From NCBI RefSeq assembly GCF_003573695.1, contig NC_039358.1, forward strand, positions 229,785,560 through 229,849,559: a stretch of 64,000 nucleotides of DNA, read 5' to 3'. Origin of the DNA: Papaver somniferum (Eukaryota > Streptophyta > Magnoliopsida > Ranunculales > Papaveraceae). Position 1 is the first letter of the stretch, and the number at the start of each line of letters is the position of its first letter. The notes beneath the pieces were generated by a model. The model saw only the letters and a list, made by a program, of their open reading frames with translations. It was not told the origin of the DNA and did not search any database. Positions 1-18,848 of the stretch are shown here, piece by piece. The position numbers were made by a program, and so were the translations under genes.

Positions 1-3000
1 ACGTTACAAAATGTGTACAAAGTAAAGGAACAACAAGGATATTACAATTCTAATCAATATAATTTGATTCATCATAGATATCATCATCTAAAGTAACTCC
101 ATCATTCCCGACACCACCGAGTAGCCCATTTTGAGTGTCCAACATCAAGTCATCAGTATCATATCCATCATACTATGAGTTAGTTGGATACGTAGACTTA
201 CTTAGAGAACTACTGGCACCTTTACTACCAACAGTCCCACGTTCTTCACTAACTATCTCTTGCAAATCATAAAAAGTTACATAATCACCATGAACCTCCA
301 AGTCATTCAAATTTCGTAACTCCAACCATTCATCATTTTCATCATGCTCCTCCAGAAAAATAGGATCATTAACTTTATCATTATCGTTATATTGTTGGAT
401 TTCTAGGTAACGACGCTGCAATTTCTTATTATACTGGATAAAAACACTATCATTCAATTTCTGTTGCGTTATGCGATTTCGTTTTTTCGAGTGCAACTAA
501 AATACATAAGATAAGTAAGTAATTCAACTAAAATACTTAATAGTAAGCACATGCTAATTTTTTTGTTGCTTGTTGTCATAAGAACATAGGGGTATACAGG
601 CATGTTATGTTCCTAGTTCAATCGACCTACTATACAGAGCACTTAAGGGAAATGAGTTATGGTCAAGTCTTAACAGTAATACAACACTCCACAATCAATT
701 AATTCAAAATATAGGTACTGGAATTGCATGGTTCGTGCATATTCAGAATATTACTAATCAGTGTAAAAGATTAGAATACTTACATTTTGAAATGTGCTCC
801 AGTTTCGCTCACATGGGGAAGAAGAATAAGTAAGACTCAATACTCTGATTGCAAATTTTTGTAGGTTTGGCGCATCGATTCCTCCAAATGTAATCCACCA
901 TTCATCTGTTATAAATATAAACAAAGTAGTTATAAAATCTATCTAACACAAATGTAGTCAAACTTTAAACTTAAAGAACAAACAAGCTTACGAGGTTGAT
1001 CCTTATTTCTTCTTCTTTTGCAAGGCGGAGTTCCCAAGATCCTAACAGCATCAGCATACTTTCTCAATTCACCCGTAGCAGCATCAAGTTCATCTTCATT
1101 GGGTATAAGCCTTTGCATTGCTGTATGAAGTCCTCTTTTGATTTCTATGTACTTTGGATCACTATCCATTTCATAAGATTCAATAGTGTAGAATTTGAAC
1201 CATTTTCAGTAATGAATTGAACCACATTTTCTTTCCCGACATCTTCAATTACCTCCTTTACAAGCTCACGTATGAAATCAGCATCATTAGTTCTGTTTGA
1301 CGCATCTACAGACTTCAAGAAAACTGACCCTTTCGGGCAATTCACCAAAAAGTTAATAAGATGTCGCTTTTTCCCATCTGTCCAACCATCGGACATAATA
1401 GAACATCCATACCTCTTCCAATGTATCCTAAATGTATCAACAAACTTCTTTGTTTCTGCTAACTGGTCCTTGAAAAGATTTGTGCGAATCTGATGGTAAG
1501 ATGGCGCGGGCATAGATTTACCATATTCACCAATTGCATAGATCATTTGTTGGAAACTTGGACATCGAACAATATTAAAAGATATAGAGTTCTCAGTCAT
1601 CCAAGCTGAAATGCTTTTCAATGCATCTTTATTTAACTTCTCTTTCGCTGAACTGTTTCTGTCAAGAGTGGCTTGCTGAGTTTTCTGGTGGTCTGTCTGC
1701 ATGAGTAAATCCATTGGACCCCTAGAACTACTTTGGCTCTTGAATTTTCTTTTACTCTGACTCTGAACAACTACTTGACTACTACTTCCCACATTAAAAT
1801 TCTTTTCAACTTCTTGTACCTCATGGTCCTCATCATCAGTATCAGCATTAGACTTCTCATCAGATTGTGTGCGACGATACATAGCATCAACGTTATCCCT
1901 GTGAGCTTTCTTTAACTTCTTTATACTGTCATTTTGTCTAATTTCATTTATAGTTTCAACTGTTGCTTTCATACATGATGAAACATTCCCTTTGACTTGT
2001 GTGATATGCTGCTTAAGCCTAGTAATTCCACCACCACGCATTTCTTTGTTACAAAGCGTACAACTTAGTTTCATCGGAAATGCAGGATCTTTGCATGTAG
2101 CCCATTTCCATGCTGGATCTCTTGTTTGAGTCAGACTAGAAGATTGAGGGAGTATTGAACCACATGTAGTGTTTGATTTATTAGAATTGGATGCATTAGA
2201 AGAATCCATAATCACAACCTGAAATTCATGTCAAATTGAAATTATGAGAACAATAAGCAAACTCTATTACCCAACTGAACTTTCTTACAATTGGGAGCCA
2301 ACTGAACTTGGTACACCACTGGCTAATACAACCAATTATTAGGACAAAATTATTACCATTGCCTAATAAAACTCTACTTATGAACATCGATGTATAGTCT
2401 ATAAATTGATATCAGATAATGACACAAACATCACCTCAACCACATTACTACCTGAGAGAAGCATAGAATGGATGCCTACCTCAGATTTGCATCCAGCTGA
2501 AAGAAGACTATTACTTGAGCCACCCAAAGCAAAATTAAATACTTCTTGAGCTTAACCAGCAGTTAATACTGCTACCTGAGGAAACCGAACACCCAATTCT
2601 TCATTACTAAAGCAAATCAACAAGAACCCTAACATGCATCAAACACTGTCACAACTATGAAGTGAACTCAAAATTTAATGACCTCACCAGCAAATCAACA
2701 AGAACCCATGACAAATCAAAAAGAACCCATGAAAAACAAATTCAGTAATTAAACAAAGAAAGCTTCAATTGAAATTCAAAACCCTAATCTCAGATTAACA
2801 TCAAAAGAACTCACAATATGATAGAAAAGTTCTCAAAAGTCAAAATATATAAATCTAGCTTCGATTAACACCACAAACCCTAATCTTGCTTCGATTAACA
2901 TACCTTGCTTCGATTATGTGAGAGAGAGTCAAAGACTGAAGAAGAAACGAAGTGAAGAAGAAACGAAGTGAAGAAGAGTGAATCGGTGGAATAGATATTA

Positions 3001-3190
3001 GGATTAGTTAGGTTAAATTACTAAAACACCCTATCTCGGGGGTAAAATCGGTGGAATTTTGACCGATATAACCGAGTTTTCCGGTAACTTTTCGTATCAC
3101 CGGAATTTCGTATTCCGCTATGTTACGAGCCGAAAAGGGAAATTTCGGCGGAATTTCGGCCGAGATGGCCGAAATTGACTACCTTGGTGC
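1..3190 (-). mobile_element. hAT-type DNA transposon, internally deleted, left end outside window
   Basis: The block holds a minus-strand transposase relic of the plant BED/DUF659 hAT type, preceded at 2216-3050 by AT-rich leader sequence with repeated GCTTCGATTA motifs. The right terminal part (about 3050-3190) is rich in CCGG/TTTCGG motifs, including the near-palindrome TTCGGCCGAGATGGCCGAA at 3155-3173. Such motif-dense ends are typical of hAT subterminal regions. The other terminus lies before base 1, so the terminal inverted repeats and the 8-bp target duplication cannot be checked. The element boundary at about 3190 is inferred from where the motif-rich sequence stops. Confidence 0.6.
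173..2209 (-). pseudogene. hAT family transposase, core deleted
   Basis: Reading on the minus strand from an ATG at 2209, the protein opens with a BED-type zinc finger (CTLCNKEM then LKQH, about residues 52-70). A DUF659-like stretch follows, with SDGWTDGKKRHLINFLVN and ITENGSN. Near 1195 it jumps directly to a late hAT segment beginning MDSDPKYIEIKRGL (1169) in another frame, so most of the RNase-H-like core, roughly 300 residues, is missing. The C-terminal exons are still well formed: 992-1169 ends at a GTAAG donor, 784-905 encodes EWWITFGG and NLQKFAIRVLS plus SSPCERNWSTF (the hAT dimerisation signature), and 173-496 continues HSKKRNRITQQKL. The remnant cannot transpose on its own but could be mobilised in trans if its ends are intact. 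Family assignment is firm; the deletion point is approximate. Confidence 0.75.
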
Positions 3191-4675
3191 TGAGTGACAA
3201 TCGTTCATACACAACATATAAATATTGTAGCCTGTTTTGCCTACACGGAGGATGACTCACGATTGTTGGTTACTGGAGTTGGTGAAATCCTCCTGGAATT
3301 GTTTGATGGCTCAGTTCAAACAATGTTAAGTGCTAGACATTCGAAGAAAAAGTATTCTACAAGGTGGAATAATGAGTGATCATGGAGACAAAGTAGTTTG
3401 ATACAAGTTGATGCAGAAACTTGTATAAATTATATGAAGAAGTTTTTTTTTGGTGATGCTAGAAGATCGACAAGATAGCTATTCCGATGGTGCAAGTGCA
3501 AAGGGTAATTTGGCTTAGGTGGTGGTTCAAGCTCAAGGTATAAGACAACTTTGATCCGTGCTAGTGATGATGTTCAATAGGATGGTCTTGTGTAAGGTGT
3601 TAAAAAATTCACTTCCTTGTTGGAGTGGAGACGGCGGTCACGTCAGAAAAGGTGGTGAATGTTGGGGTTTTGTTCGGTGAAGATGGTTGCGGAGTTTCAG
3701 GGAACATAACTTGGGGTGTTTCTTAAGTAATATGGTTTCCTAGTTAAGGCATGGGCCTATTCTTAGAAATTCTCTAAAACTTGGGGAGCAAGGACGTATT
3801 TACTACAAGAGGGCTTATATGGTGAACGGAAATTATCCTCTTAGCAAACCTCTTGACAAAGGGTAAGGGTCATAACTATTGTTTCCTACAATAGTTGGCG
3901 ATGGACAAATTCAAGGTGAAAAGAGTGACTCGTACAAAGAGCGAGTATAAGAGAAATCTAAGATTTCAAGGGTTTATAAGGGAGAAGGTGGAATTCATGA
4001 TGTTTTTCATGTTCTTATCTAAAGTTGAAGCAACCACAACGATGGAGGTTTATGGAAAAAGAAGAACAAACGAAGAAGTAAACTCTTTGTAATATGTCTT
4101 CTTGTTTCTAAGTTGGTTATCACTAGCTGATTTTATCGATGTATTAACTTGTTATCATAATGAAAGATTTCGGGGTGATACTATGGATGTAAACTACAAA
4201 GGGTAGGTGAACCACGTAATCTTTGTGCCGTGTGCGATTGTCTATCATCACTATAATTTATGTTCTTGCTAGTATTATCAATCACGCTAATCTAAAGATG
4301 TAAGTAAATGAAGTTATCTTAAATAGGATGTTTCATTGAATTTACTTCTACGAAAACATGCCGGTTGGAGATGAACGTAACCTCGGTTTCCCGACGTGGT
4401 GAAACCTTAGAGGCCCACAGTGGGTACCGACTAAACAGTCATGGTTCATTACCGTCATGGGGATAACCGTGGTGGACAATAGGTAGGGGGATGTGAAGGA
4501 TTTTCGTCCCAAGGCAGTGCCTTGAATATTCAATTCTAAACTTTTTTAGGCCAAGCATCATAGCTGCTTTAGAATGAGGAATCTGCAAGAGTTCATTGAC
4601 CACACACAAAGTACAATTATTAACCAGAGTAGAGTCTAGTCCAAGGAGAAATAAATTTCACATATAAGAAGTAAA
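3191..4675. other. decayed intergenic sequence, possible copia LTR relic
   Basis: No intact gene is recognisable. Between about 3659 (TGTTGGGGTTTTGTTCGG) and about 4290 the sequence resembles a degenerate Ty1-copia LTR. It begins TGTTGGGG after a purine-rich stretch (AAGGTGGTGA), and near 4207-4245 carries GGTGAACCACGTAATCTTTG, a wording often seen near copia LTR ends. No partner LTR, primer site or target duplication could be identified, so this is a weak call. Short open frames at 3194-3379 and 3895-4092 match nothing I recognise. The last part (4530-4675) is the probable 3' untranslated region of the reductase gene. Confidence 0.3.
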
Positions 4676-8692
<4,017 letters not shown>

Positions 8693-8780
8693 CTAACTTT
8701 AATTACTCTCTTCAATTAATCACGGTTTTCACTTTCGGGAGTTTCTTCGGGTATGTAATGTCAACGACTTCCTGAGGATT

Positions 8781-8791
8781 GTCTTTATATT
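8781..8791 (-). promoter_or_regulatory. possible TATA box of reductase copy 1
   Basis: On the minus strand the sequence reads AATATAAAGAC about 150 bp upstream of the ATG at 8632, a plausible core promoter position. No experimental support is visible, and AT-rich DNA makes chance matches common. Confidence 0.3.
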
Positions 8792-8869
8792 AAATTTTAG
8801 GATAAGAACAACTGATTGATTGAAGATATTCTTACCAACTGGAATAAACTATTAGGGTGCGTTTATCAT

Positions 8870-9480
8870 GTGAATGAACCATTTTAGCTTAGCTCCGCAA
8901 CCTACACTAAAACAGTTCGACCACATATTAGAACAGAAGGTACTTCCTGTTTGGAACTTAAGACAAGATCAGGAATTGTTAGATAGCAATTAGTCGCAGA
9001 ATTTGTGAAACTTGCAAAAGCACTCCGACATGACCTGATATTTTTGTGCATCCCTTTGACATCACAATTGAATTCAAACACATTAGGAACTGAAAACACT
9101 GATACAAAATGGGTTTCCAATTAAAGAGATAAATGATATTTTCCGAGGGAAGTAGCGTCAATCAGGCTATTGGTCATTTAAACAAACATATCAAAGGCGC
9201 AAACAAGAAAATGGTTACAAACCTTCTCAAAAGCTGCGCCCAAGGTCGTGCTCTTCTTTAAATCCAAAAGTATCATTTGTTTGCCACTTTTTCTTCTCTG
9301 GGTTTCTAGATTGTTAGCAGAAAATTGAAATTTTTGTGGAGCTTTCAGTGTTGGCGTTTCAGCCGCCTGGGAGGGAGCGAGGAAAAATGAATGTGGTAAC
9401 GTGTCAATATCGGAGCCTTCAGTTATAACGTATCGGTACATCCGTTTTTTTACCTACGTATCGTGTTTTTCAGATTTACA
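8870..9480 (-). pseudogene. alkenal reductase relic A (exon-4 fragment plus flank)
   Basis: At 9223-9275 the minus strand encodes KKSTTLGAAFEK-like residues in one frame; the DNA AAAGAAGAGCACGACCTTGG aligns with the end of reductase exon 4 (YKEEHD...ATLK), and it is still followed by a GT donor. The surrounding 600 bp is paralogous to 12885-13510 (shared phrases such as ACAAGATCAGGAATTGTTA and TTTCCGAGGGAA, and the promoter-like CGTATCGTGTTT). The two relics therefore arose from duplication of a unit consisting of a reductase gene plus its upstream relic. Other exons are absent. Homology of the short exon is fairly clear; function is lost. Confidence 0.55.
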
Positions 9481-9760
9481 CTAACAGGTTATGCGGAGCG
9501 GAAGTTGGGATAAGGGATAACTCTTATCCCCTGCAAATTCACTCCAGCATGAGCAGATAATTTGTGCACTCACTGACAGATGGGTTTGCGAGAAACAAAG
9601 AAAAGACAGGATGAAGAATGAGCCACGCAAATTATGCAGAAATAAGAAAGAAAGAAAGAAAAGAAGTAGTATTGACAACTGAGGCGAATTTCGTTTCATA
9701 TTGGTTGACCTCAAGCTAAAATCCATTCTAACGATAAAATACATCTCACATAAAAAGTAA

Positions 9761-12884
<3,124 letters not shown>

Positions 12885-13510
12885 CCATCTTAGTTTATAG
12901 CTCCGCACCCTGCACTAAAACAGATTAACCACATATTAGAACCGCTTATACTCCAGTTTAGTACTTAAAACAAGATCAGGAATTGTTAATTACCAATTAG
13001 TAGTGGGAGAACTTCAATTGTGAAACTTGGAAACGCACTTAAATTCAAACAAATTAGAAATTGTAGACACTAATGCTTGTAAATTCGTGATGGCTGAACA
13101 GAAACAGAAACTGGGGCTTCTGATTAAAGATATAAATGATGTTTTCCGAGGGAATAAAAGTCAGTCTCAGGCTATTCGTTATTCAAACAAACAGATCAAG
13201 AGCACAAAATCAAATATTCAAAATTCCAACCTTTTTCAAAGCCGCATCCAGGTCGTGCTCTTCTTTCTAGCTAAAACAATCATCTTTTCTTCTCTGGGTT
13301 TCTGGATTTGATTGTAAAAAAACCCAATTTAAGCAGAAAGATGAAATTTTTGGGGAGTTGTCTTCTTGGGGTTTTCGCCGGTTGGGAGAGAAGGGGCTAG
13401 GGAGTGAGAAAAATGAATGTGGTAACGTGGCAATATAGCAGCCTTCAGTTTGTAACGTTTCGGTACGTTTGTCTTTTTACCTATGTATCGTGTTTCTCAG
13501 ATTTGCAGTT
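12885..13510 (-). pseudogene. alkenal reductase relic B (exon-4 fragment plus flank)
   Basis: On the minus strand, 13231-13275 encodes KEEHDLDAALKK just after a stop codon and just before a GT donor, matching the end of reductase exon 4 (family wording KEE.DL.A.LK). The flanks match relic A over some 600 bp. Relic B sits about 790 bp upstream of the copy 2 ATG, and relic A about 590 bp upstream of the copy 1 ATG, supporting duplication of gene plus relic as one unit. No other exon remains. Confidence 0.55.
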
Positions 13511-13778
13511 ACACTAATAAGTTTTAAGTAGATGAAGCTGAGATAAGAGGGAGGGTTTGGATACCAAAACCACAAATCAATCGTAAAAGTCACAAGCATA
13601 AACATTTTGCTCGGCAATTGTTAATTTTGGATAATGCTGAAAATTTTAGGTCAGCGGATTTTGGGTCATATAGCATAGCATATTATGAGCAATCAGGATT
13701 GCAGATTTGATTTCAGAAATTTTCCATTTCTTGTCAGTCATGTACTACACGTTCCTATCCGAAAACACCACAACCAAA

Positions 13779-14034
13779 TCCCTCCCGTACTTTTTAATAG
13801 GTTGGTTTCTATAAATAAATATTTCAAAAAAATAGACTGTTTTCTAATTGGGAATGTCAAATGTTACTTCAATTTTATGGGATCATTTTTCGCTGAAAGA
13901 TGTCATGGGGACCATTTGACTTCACTTTTTTTATTTACAAGTGTCATGAGAACTACTTTCAATGATTAGTTCTCTTAATTTCCTTAAATTTTTCTAAAAA
14001 CAAAATCAGCCTATTAAAAGTAACGGAGGGAGTA
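13779..14034. mobile_element. Stowaway-like MITE
   Basis: The left end reads TCCCTCCCGTACTTTTTAAT. The reverse complement of the right end reads CTCCCTCCGTTACTTTTAAT, followed in both by AGG and further similarity (GGTTGGTTT against GGCTGATTT). About 256 bp lies between the outer ends, AT-rich and non-coding, and the right end abuts TA. The CTCCCTCCGT terminus and TA target are typical of plant Stowaway (Tc1/mariner-type) MITEs. Confidence 0.65.
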
Positions 14035-14049
14035 CATATTAATACTGCA

Positions 14050-14125
14050 GAGTATCTGTATTATTTAAAAAAAAATCGAACTCAGGTCACTGGTATCATC
14101 ACCGATGCCTTACCACTGCAGTATA
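14050..14125 (-). mobile_element. possible tRNA-derived SINE fragment
   Basis: Read on the minus strand, the segment contains CAGTGGTAAGGCATCG (A-box-like) and, about 30 bases later, GTGACCTGAGTTCGAT (B-box-like), followed by a run of Ts and AT-rich sequence. The order and spacing match an RNA polymerase III internal promoter of the tRNA-derived SINE type. It does not fold into a full tRNA by eye, and no target duplication was found. Confidence 0.3.
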
Positions 14126-14399
14126 TGTACTTGCTAAGACAGGACCAGGGATTCTACTGCAAATTCACCCCGCCGAGAGCAGAGATTTCGTGCATACAGG
14201 TGGTTTAGTGACAAAAAAAAATGAGGAGGAAGATAAGGCCCATAACTAAATTGTATAGTAGAAATCAGTAGTTAGGTACTATGCCATTGGCTGACACTAT
14301 TTACCATAATAAGATCAACTGCAACTTGGTTCACGACATAGTGGTTGTTCTCATGGTAAAATCCAGTCTTAGGTTAATATGGACTCACACACAAAGTAA

Positions 14400-15278
<879 letters not shown>

Positions 15279-15524
15279 TTACATAAAATTTGCAAACGAG
15301 TAGATTATGTCGAATTAATCATAAAGATACTTACGAGTTGTTGAGGGAATTTCTTTACAGAGATTGGGCCAAATATGCAACCATTACCGGCATGTTTTAC
15401 AACAATAATCAATGCCGTTACAGGGAACCGCCATTGGATCTGTAATAGTGACTCCACCGGCGTTTGTGAGATTAAAAAAAAAAATGCTAGTTTTTTGAAA
15501 AATAAGACCGTTGGTGATTCATTT

Positions 15525-15534
15525 CTATATAATA
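15525..15534 (+). promoter_or_regulatory. possible TATA box of the GRF zinc-finger gene
   Basis: The plus strand reads CTATATAATA about 100 bp upstream of the ATG at 15630, a normal distance for a plant TATA box with a short untranslated leader. Confidence 0.4.
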
Positions 15535-15629
15535 CTCCCCATTCCTTGGGATAAATCTACACAAACCACCCATCAAATAAAAAAAATCATTCTCTCAAGA
15601 AAGCAAGCACGGTTAAAGCTTCACAAGGG

Positions 15630-16004
15630 ATGGGAGATTCATCATCTAGCTCTATTTGCAAAGTAAGTAGATTAAACATTACTAACAATATAATCTTCAC
15701 TACTATGACGCATAACTAATATAATCTTCTCTTACAGAGTCATCATTGCAAGTGTCAAATTTGCAAGTCACCTTCTCATCTAGCCATGGACTGTCCTTTT
15801 ATTTATTCAAAGTGTAGAAGCTGTGATGGGACACTCCGATTTTGGATTGCAAAAAATGATGATGCTGAAAATGGAAGAATGTTTCTAAGGTGTTTGAATC
15901 ACCCAAAGTGCGATGAGTTTCAATGGTTTGACAAAGTTGTTGAACTAGAAGAGTCAAGAGAAAACCACAAGGGAAATGCAAGCCTATCGATGGGTGTTAT
16001 ATGA
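15630..16004 (+). CDS. small CCHC zinc-knuckle plus GRF zinc-finger protein
   Basis: Two exons, 15630-15662 and 15738-16004, joined by a GT-AG intron (AAA then GTAAGT; CTTACAG then AGT), give 99 aa. After a short Ser-rich start the protein has CQICKSPSHLAMDCP, a C-x2-C-x4-H-x4-C zinc knuckle (about residues 17-30). A GRF-type finger follows (CRSCDGTLRFW...NGRMFLRCLNHPKCDEFQWFD, about residues 35-75), with its characteristic Cys pair, R-x-F and final C...FQW. Known GRF fingers bind single-stranded DNA and occur in nucleases, topoisomerases and plant transposon-linked proteins. The function of this short protein is unknown. It lies inside the CACTA-like element and has its own TATA-like box, so it may be a transposon cargo or accessory gene. 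Domain calls are good; expression is unproven. Confidence 0.6.
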
Positions 16005-16317
16005 AGGGAAAGGAATATGTTGAAAGAGAAGAAGAACCAATTAAGATGATCCTTGACACCCCCATCCCGGACGATGTCTTCGAACAAATTCGGGAAATGC
16101 TCAAAGGTTCCACAATTTTTGAAAAGGGATGGAAATAGATAATCTTTAACCAGATGTAATCCATTCTATGTTTGTTAGCATGTTTTAATTTAAAGTTTCA
16201 AATCCAATGTAATAGACTACTTAGGAATGAAATAAAAGAGTGTTTGAAATGGATTTACACTCAAAACTAGCAGAGTGCCGGCATAGAAGCAACCAAGCTT
16301 ACAGTGCCGGTTTTCTG
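16005..16317. other. 3' flank of the GRF gene and CACTA-like subterminal repeats
   Basis: No coding sequence was seen. An AATAAA-like signal (ATGAAATAAAAG near 16225) may serve the zinc-finger gene. TGCCGG motifs at 16276 and 16304 belong to the CACTA-like subterminal set. Confidence 0.4.
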
Positions 16318-16322
16318 TCAAC

Positions 16323-17766
16323 TGATCGTATTTTTCAATGATGTTGTAGTAAGATGATTCGTTCACTCAGATTTGTTCAGAATTTGTTTTAAGACTTAAT
16401 AAAGAAAATAAGGAAAAATATATATACACAATTTGTCATAAGATGAAGAGACGCTGAGACGCGAGATTCCACTACTTTTCATATTTTTATGGTTCAGCCA
16501 TTAACTCTATACAATATAGCTCATCATGTTGTTGGAAACACGCTCAAAAATCATTATTATTACTCAAAGGGTGTTTACAAATGATGAAAATGGAGAAATA
16601 ATTCAAAACCGGGTTTGTAACAATTATATTTGTTGCAAACCAAAGAACGATACAGAGGTTGTGTCACTGTTACTATTGCTCTAAGACCCACGATTCTGTG
16701 TCGCAAACTCTGTAGCAAATAAGTCTGCATTGCTTGTGTCGCTGTCACTGTGGCATGAACGACAGTTTTTAACGACTGTCTTTATCAGTCTGTTCTTCGT
16801 GTTCTTCAGTATTTTTCTGCTGCTGCTGCATATTTCGCTGCAACTTGATTTTTCGAATCTGTGGTGCTCTATTCTATCCCCTAAATCTCCATCCTCTCTC
16901 TGATGTCAGCTGCTCTCTTTAAACTCGACAGGCCCATGAAATCTTCGAGAATATCTTCAATTAATTCATTATTCTTCACGATAATAACATGAGAATAATT
17001 TCCCTGTTTAGGTTCTTTACGCGTCTGCTGGCCATAGAACTCTCCTTATTTAAATATTACACGCTCTAAACACGTTTCCAATTCAAGTGGAACACCTAAC
17101 AACTCGTGCCATCCTCGGTTGAACTCGGGAAAGAAGAAGGAAAACCCGAGACTCTCTGTTTCTTCAAACTCAACGTTCTAACCAAACACAATCGATTCCA
17201 ACACACGTATCATCCCTGTTAAGTCGTAACAGGATAATCACACCCCAATCCAATGAAAAACTCCGACCAAAGCCTTCCCAAATCACTTCCAGCAATTCCG
17301 ATAATAACACCCAATACTTGCCCCGTGTCACTCAAATCAGTGATTCCAGCCAATTCTGTTTGAAACAAACTCCATTAGCATCCCTGTTGAGCCCATTGGA
17401 ACAAGCCAAATCAATTTCAGGGTTTAAGTTTCATTAAAACCGATCCAAAAAGCAAACCCTAATTCTGCCAGAAGAGAACCAATTTTCCCGCCAAAGCACA
17501 GTATTTGAATTCTTGAAGATGACCTCCCCTTATCCTATGATGGGGTGCCATTAGTACTGCCCTGGAAATGGTATGCCCCTTAGTAATTGAGGTGCCCCTT
17601 AGTAATTCTTCCGGGGTCCAAATAACACTTTTTGAGCAACTTTTCTACACAAGTGTATTTTTCCAAAAACACCTACACAAACATAAAAACTCCATAATAA
17701 GTACAAAATCAAGCACTAACAATAGAGACACTGAGGACAATTCGGACACAAAAAATGTGTCTATCA
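16323..17766 (-). repeat. LTR1 (left) of the tandem retroelement
   Basis: 1444 bp, about 250 bp shorter than LTR2 and LTR3. The missing piece corresponds to 21785-22032 of LTR2 and is bounded there by two copies of TAGCTCA, as expected for deletion between short direct repeats. Many single-base differences separate it from LTR3, so the original insertion is not recent. Confidence 0.85.
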
Positions 17767-17781
17767 AATACCCCCAAACTT
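17767..17781 (-). other. polypurine tract next to LTR1
   Basis: On the minus strand the bases just before the LTR read AAGTTTGGGGGTATT, directly followed by TGATAGACAC. This is a typical plus-strand priming site and sets the element's orientation. The same motif stands beside LTR2 at 23279-23293. Confidence 0.75.
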
Positions 17782-18848
17782 ATTATTTGCTAGTTCTCGA
17801 GCAAATTTATTCTAGAAAAGAGGTGTACCCATAAAACCTTTACTCCAGACCCTACCTATCTATGCAGAACCTTGGAAGGCACTAAAGAATCTCCTTGGTT
17901 GGCATACCTATTGACTACAGAAGGAAGTACCCAGATGCGAAATTCCAATTGATGTACACGAGTTTGCACTCAAGCATACTAAAATTCATATAAAGTGACA
18001 GAGCTCTACTCAGATAGTTTCTCTACATCATAACCGAAGTCAACCAATCACATGGAAAGATTAAGAAGATGGATAAAGAGAAAAGATAGATGGTTTAAAG
18101 TGAACAGTGTTTCCCATATCTGTCTGAAGGCCTCTGCCAAGATGGACCTATCCTAATGGACTGAGATATACTGGTCTGACTAATATCAACACAACTGGCA
18201 TATACAAGGGGACCAGTGGTCGATAAACCTAACTCTAGGTCAACACAACTGGCATATACAAGGGCACAAGTGGTCGACTTTATTGAATTTATTCCGGTTG
18301 GTCTGATGGTCTGGTCTGGTCTTTTTTTTTTTTTTTGGTATCTCAATCACCCTATTTCACCCTAGCAATGGTAACAACTTGAATCGTCTGCCCCACGAAA
18401 TCACTTAAAAAAACAAAAAACAGAAGGATTAGGATTCAACGAGATATGGCGAAACTACCATGTTTTTTTTTTAATTCTAACACCTGAGCTCTATGCTTTT
18501 ATGAATAGACTCTTTAGATGTTTCCATCTAATCAGATTGGTTCCTCAGCTCCTACAACCAAGATGTTTCCATCTACTTAGATAGGTTAGTGCTATCCTTA
18601 ATTGGCATAAATTTCTAGGCTCTGGAGTTTATTTATACTGCAACTAAAAAGTTTCTCCCATACCCCCAAACTTAAATCTAACATTGTCCTCAATGTTCTA
18701 AAGATAAAATTAAAAGCATGAACAAGGAGAAACTGTTACCACTTGAAGGAAAAGAGTTAAGGAAAGATATTACCGTGTTGCATGAGCATGGGTTACCTCC
18801 CAAGAAGCGCTAAGTTTAAAGTCTTCAGCCAGACATTGGAAGAATTAG

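Noticed and set aside
3659..4290. Complete copia element
   Set aside because: Only one LTR-like stretch could be seen, with no partner LTR, primer site or pol domain, so at most a solo LTR relic.
8902..9441. Several minus-strand frames of 60-97 residues upstream of reductase copy 1
   Set aside because: Only the exon-4-like stretch near 9223-9275 has recognisable homology; the remaining translation is not conserved with relic B.
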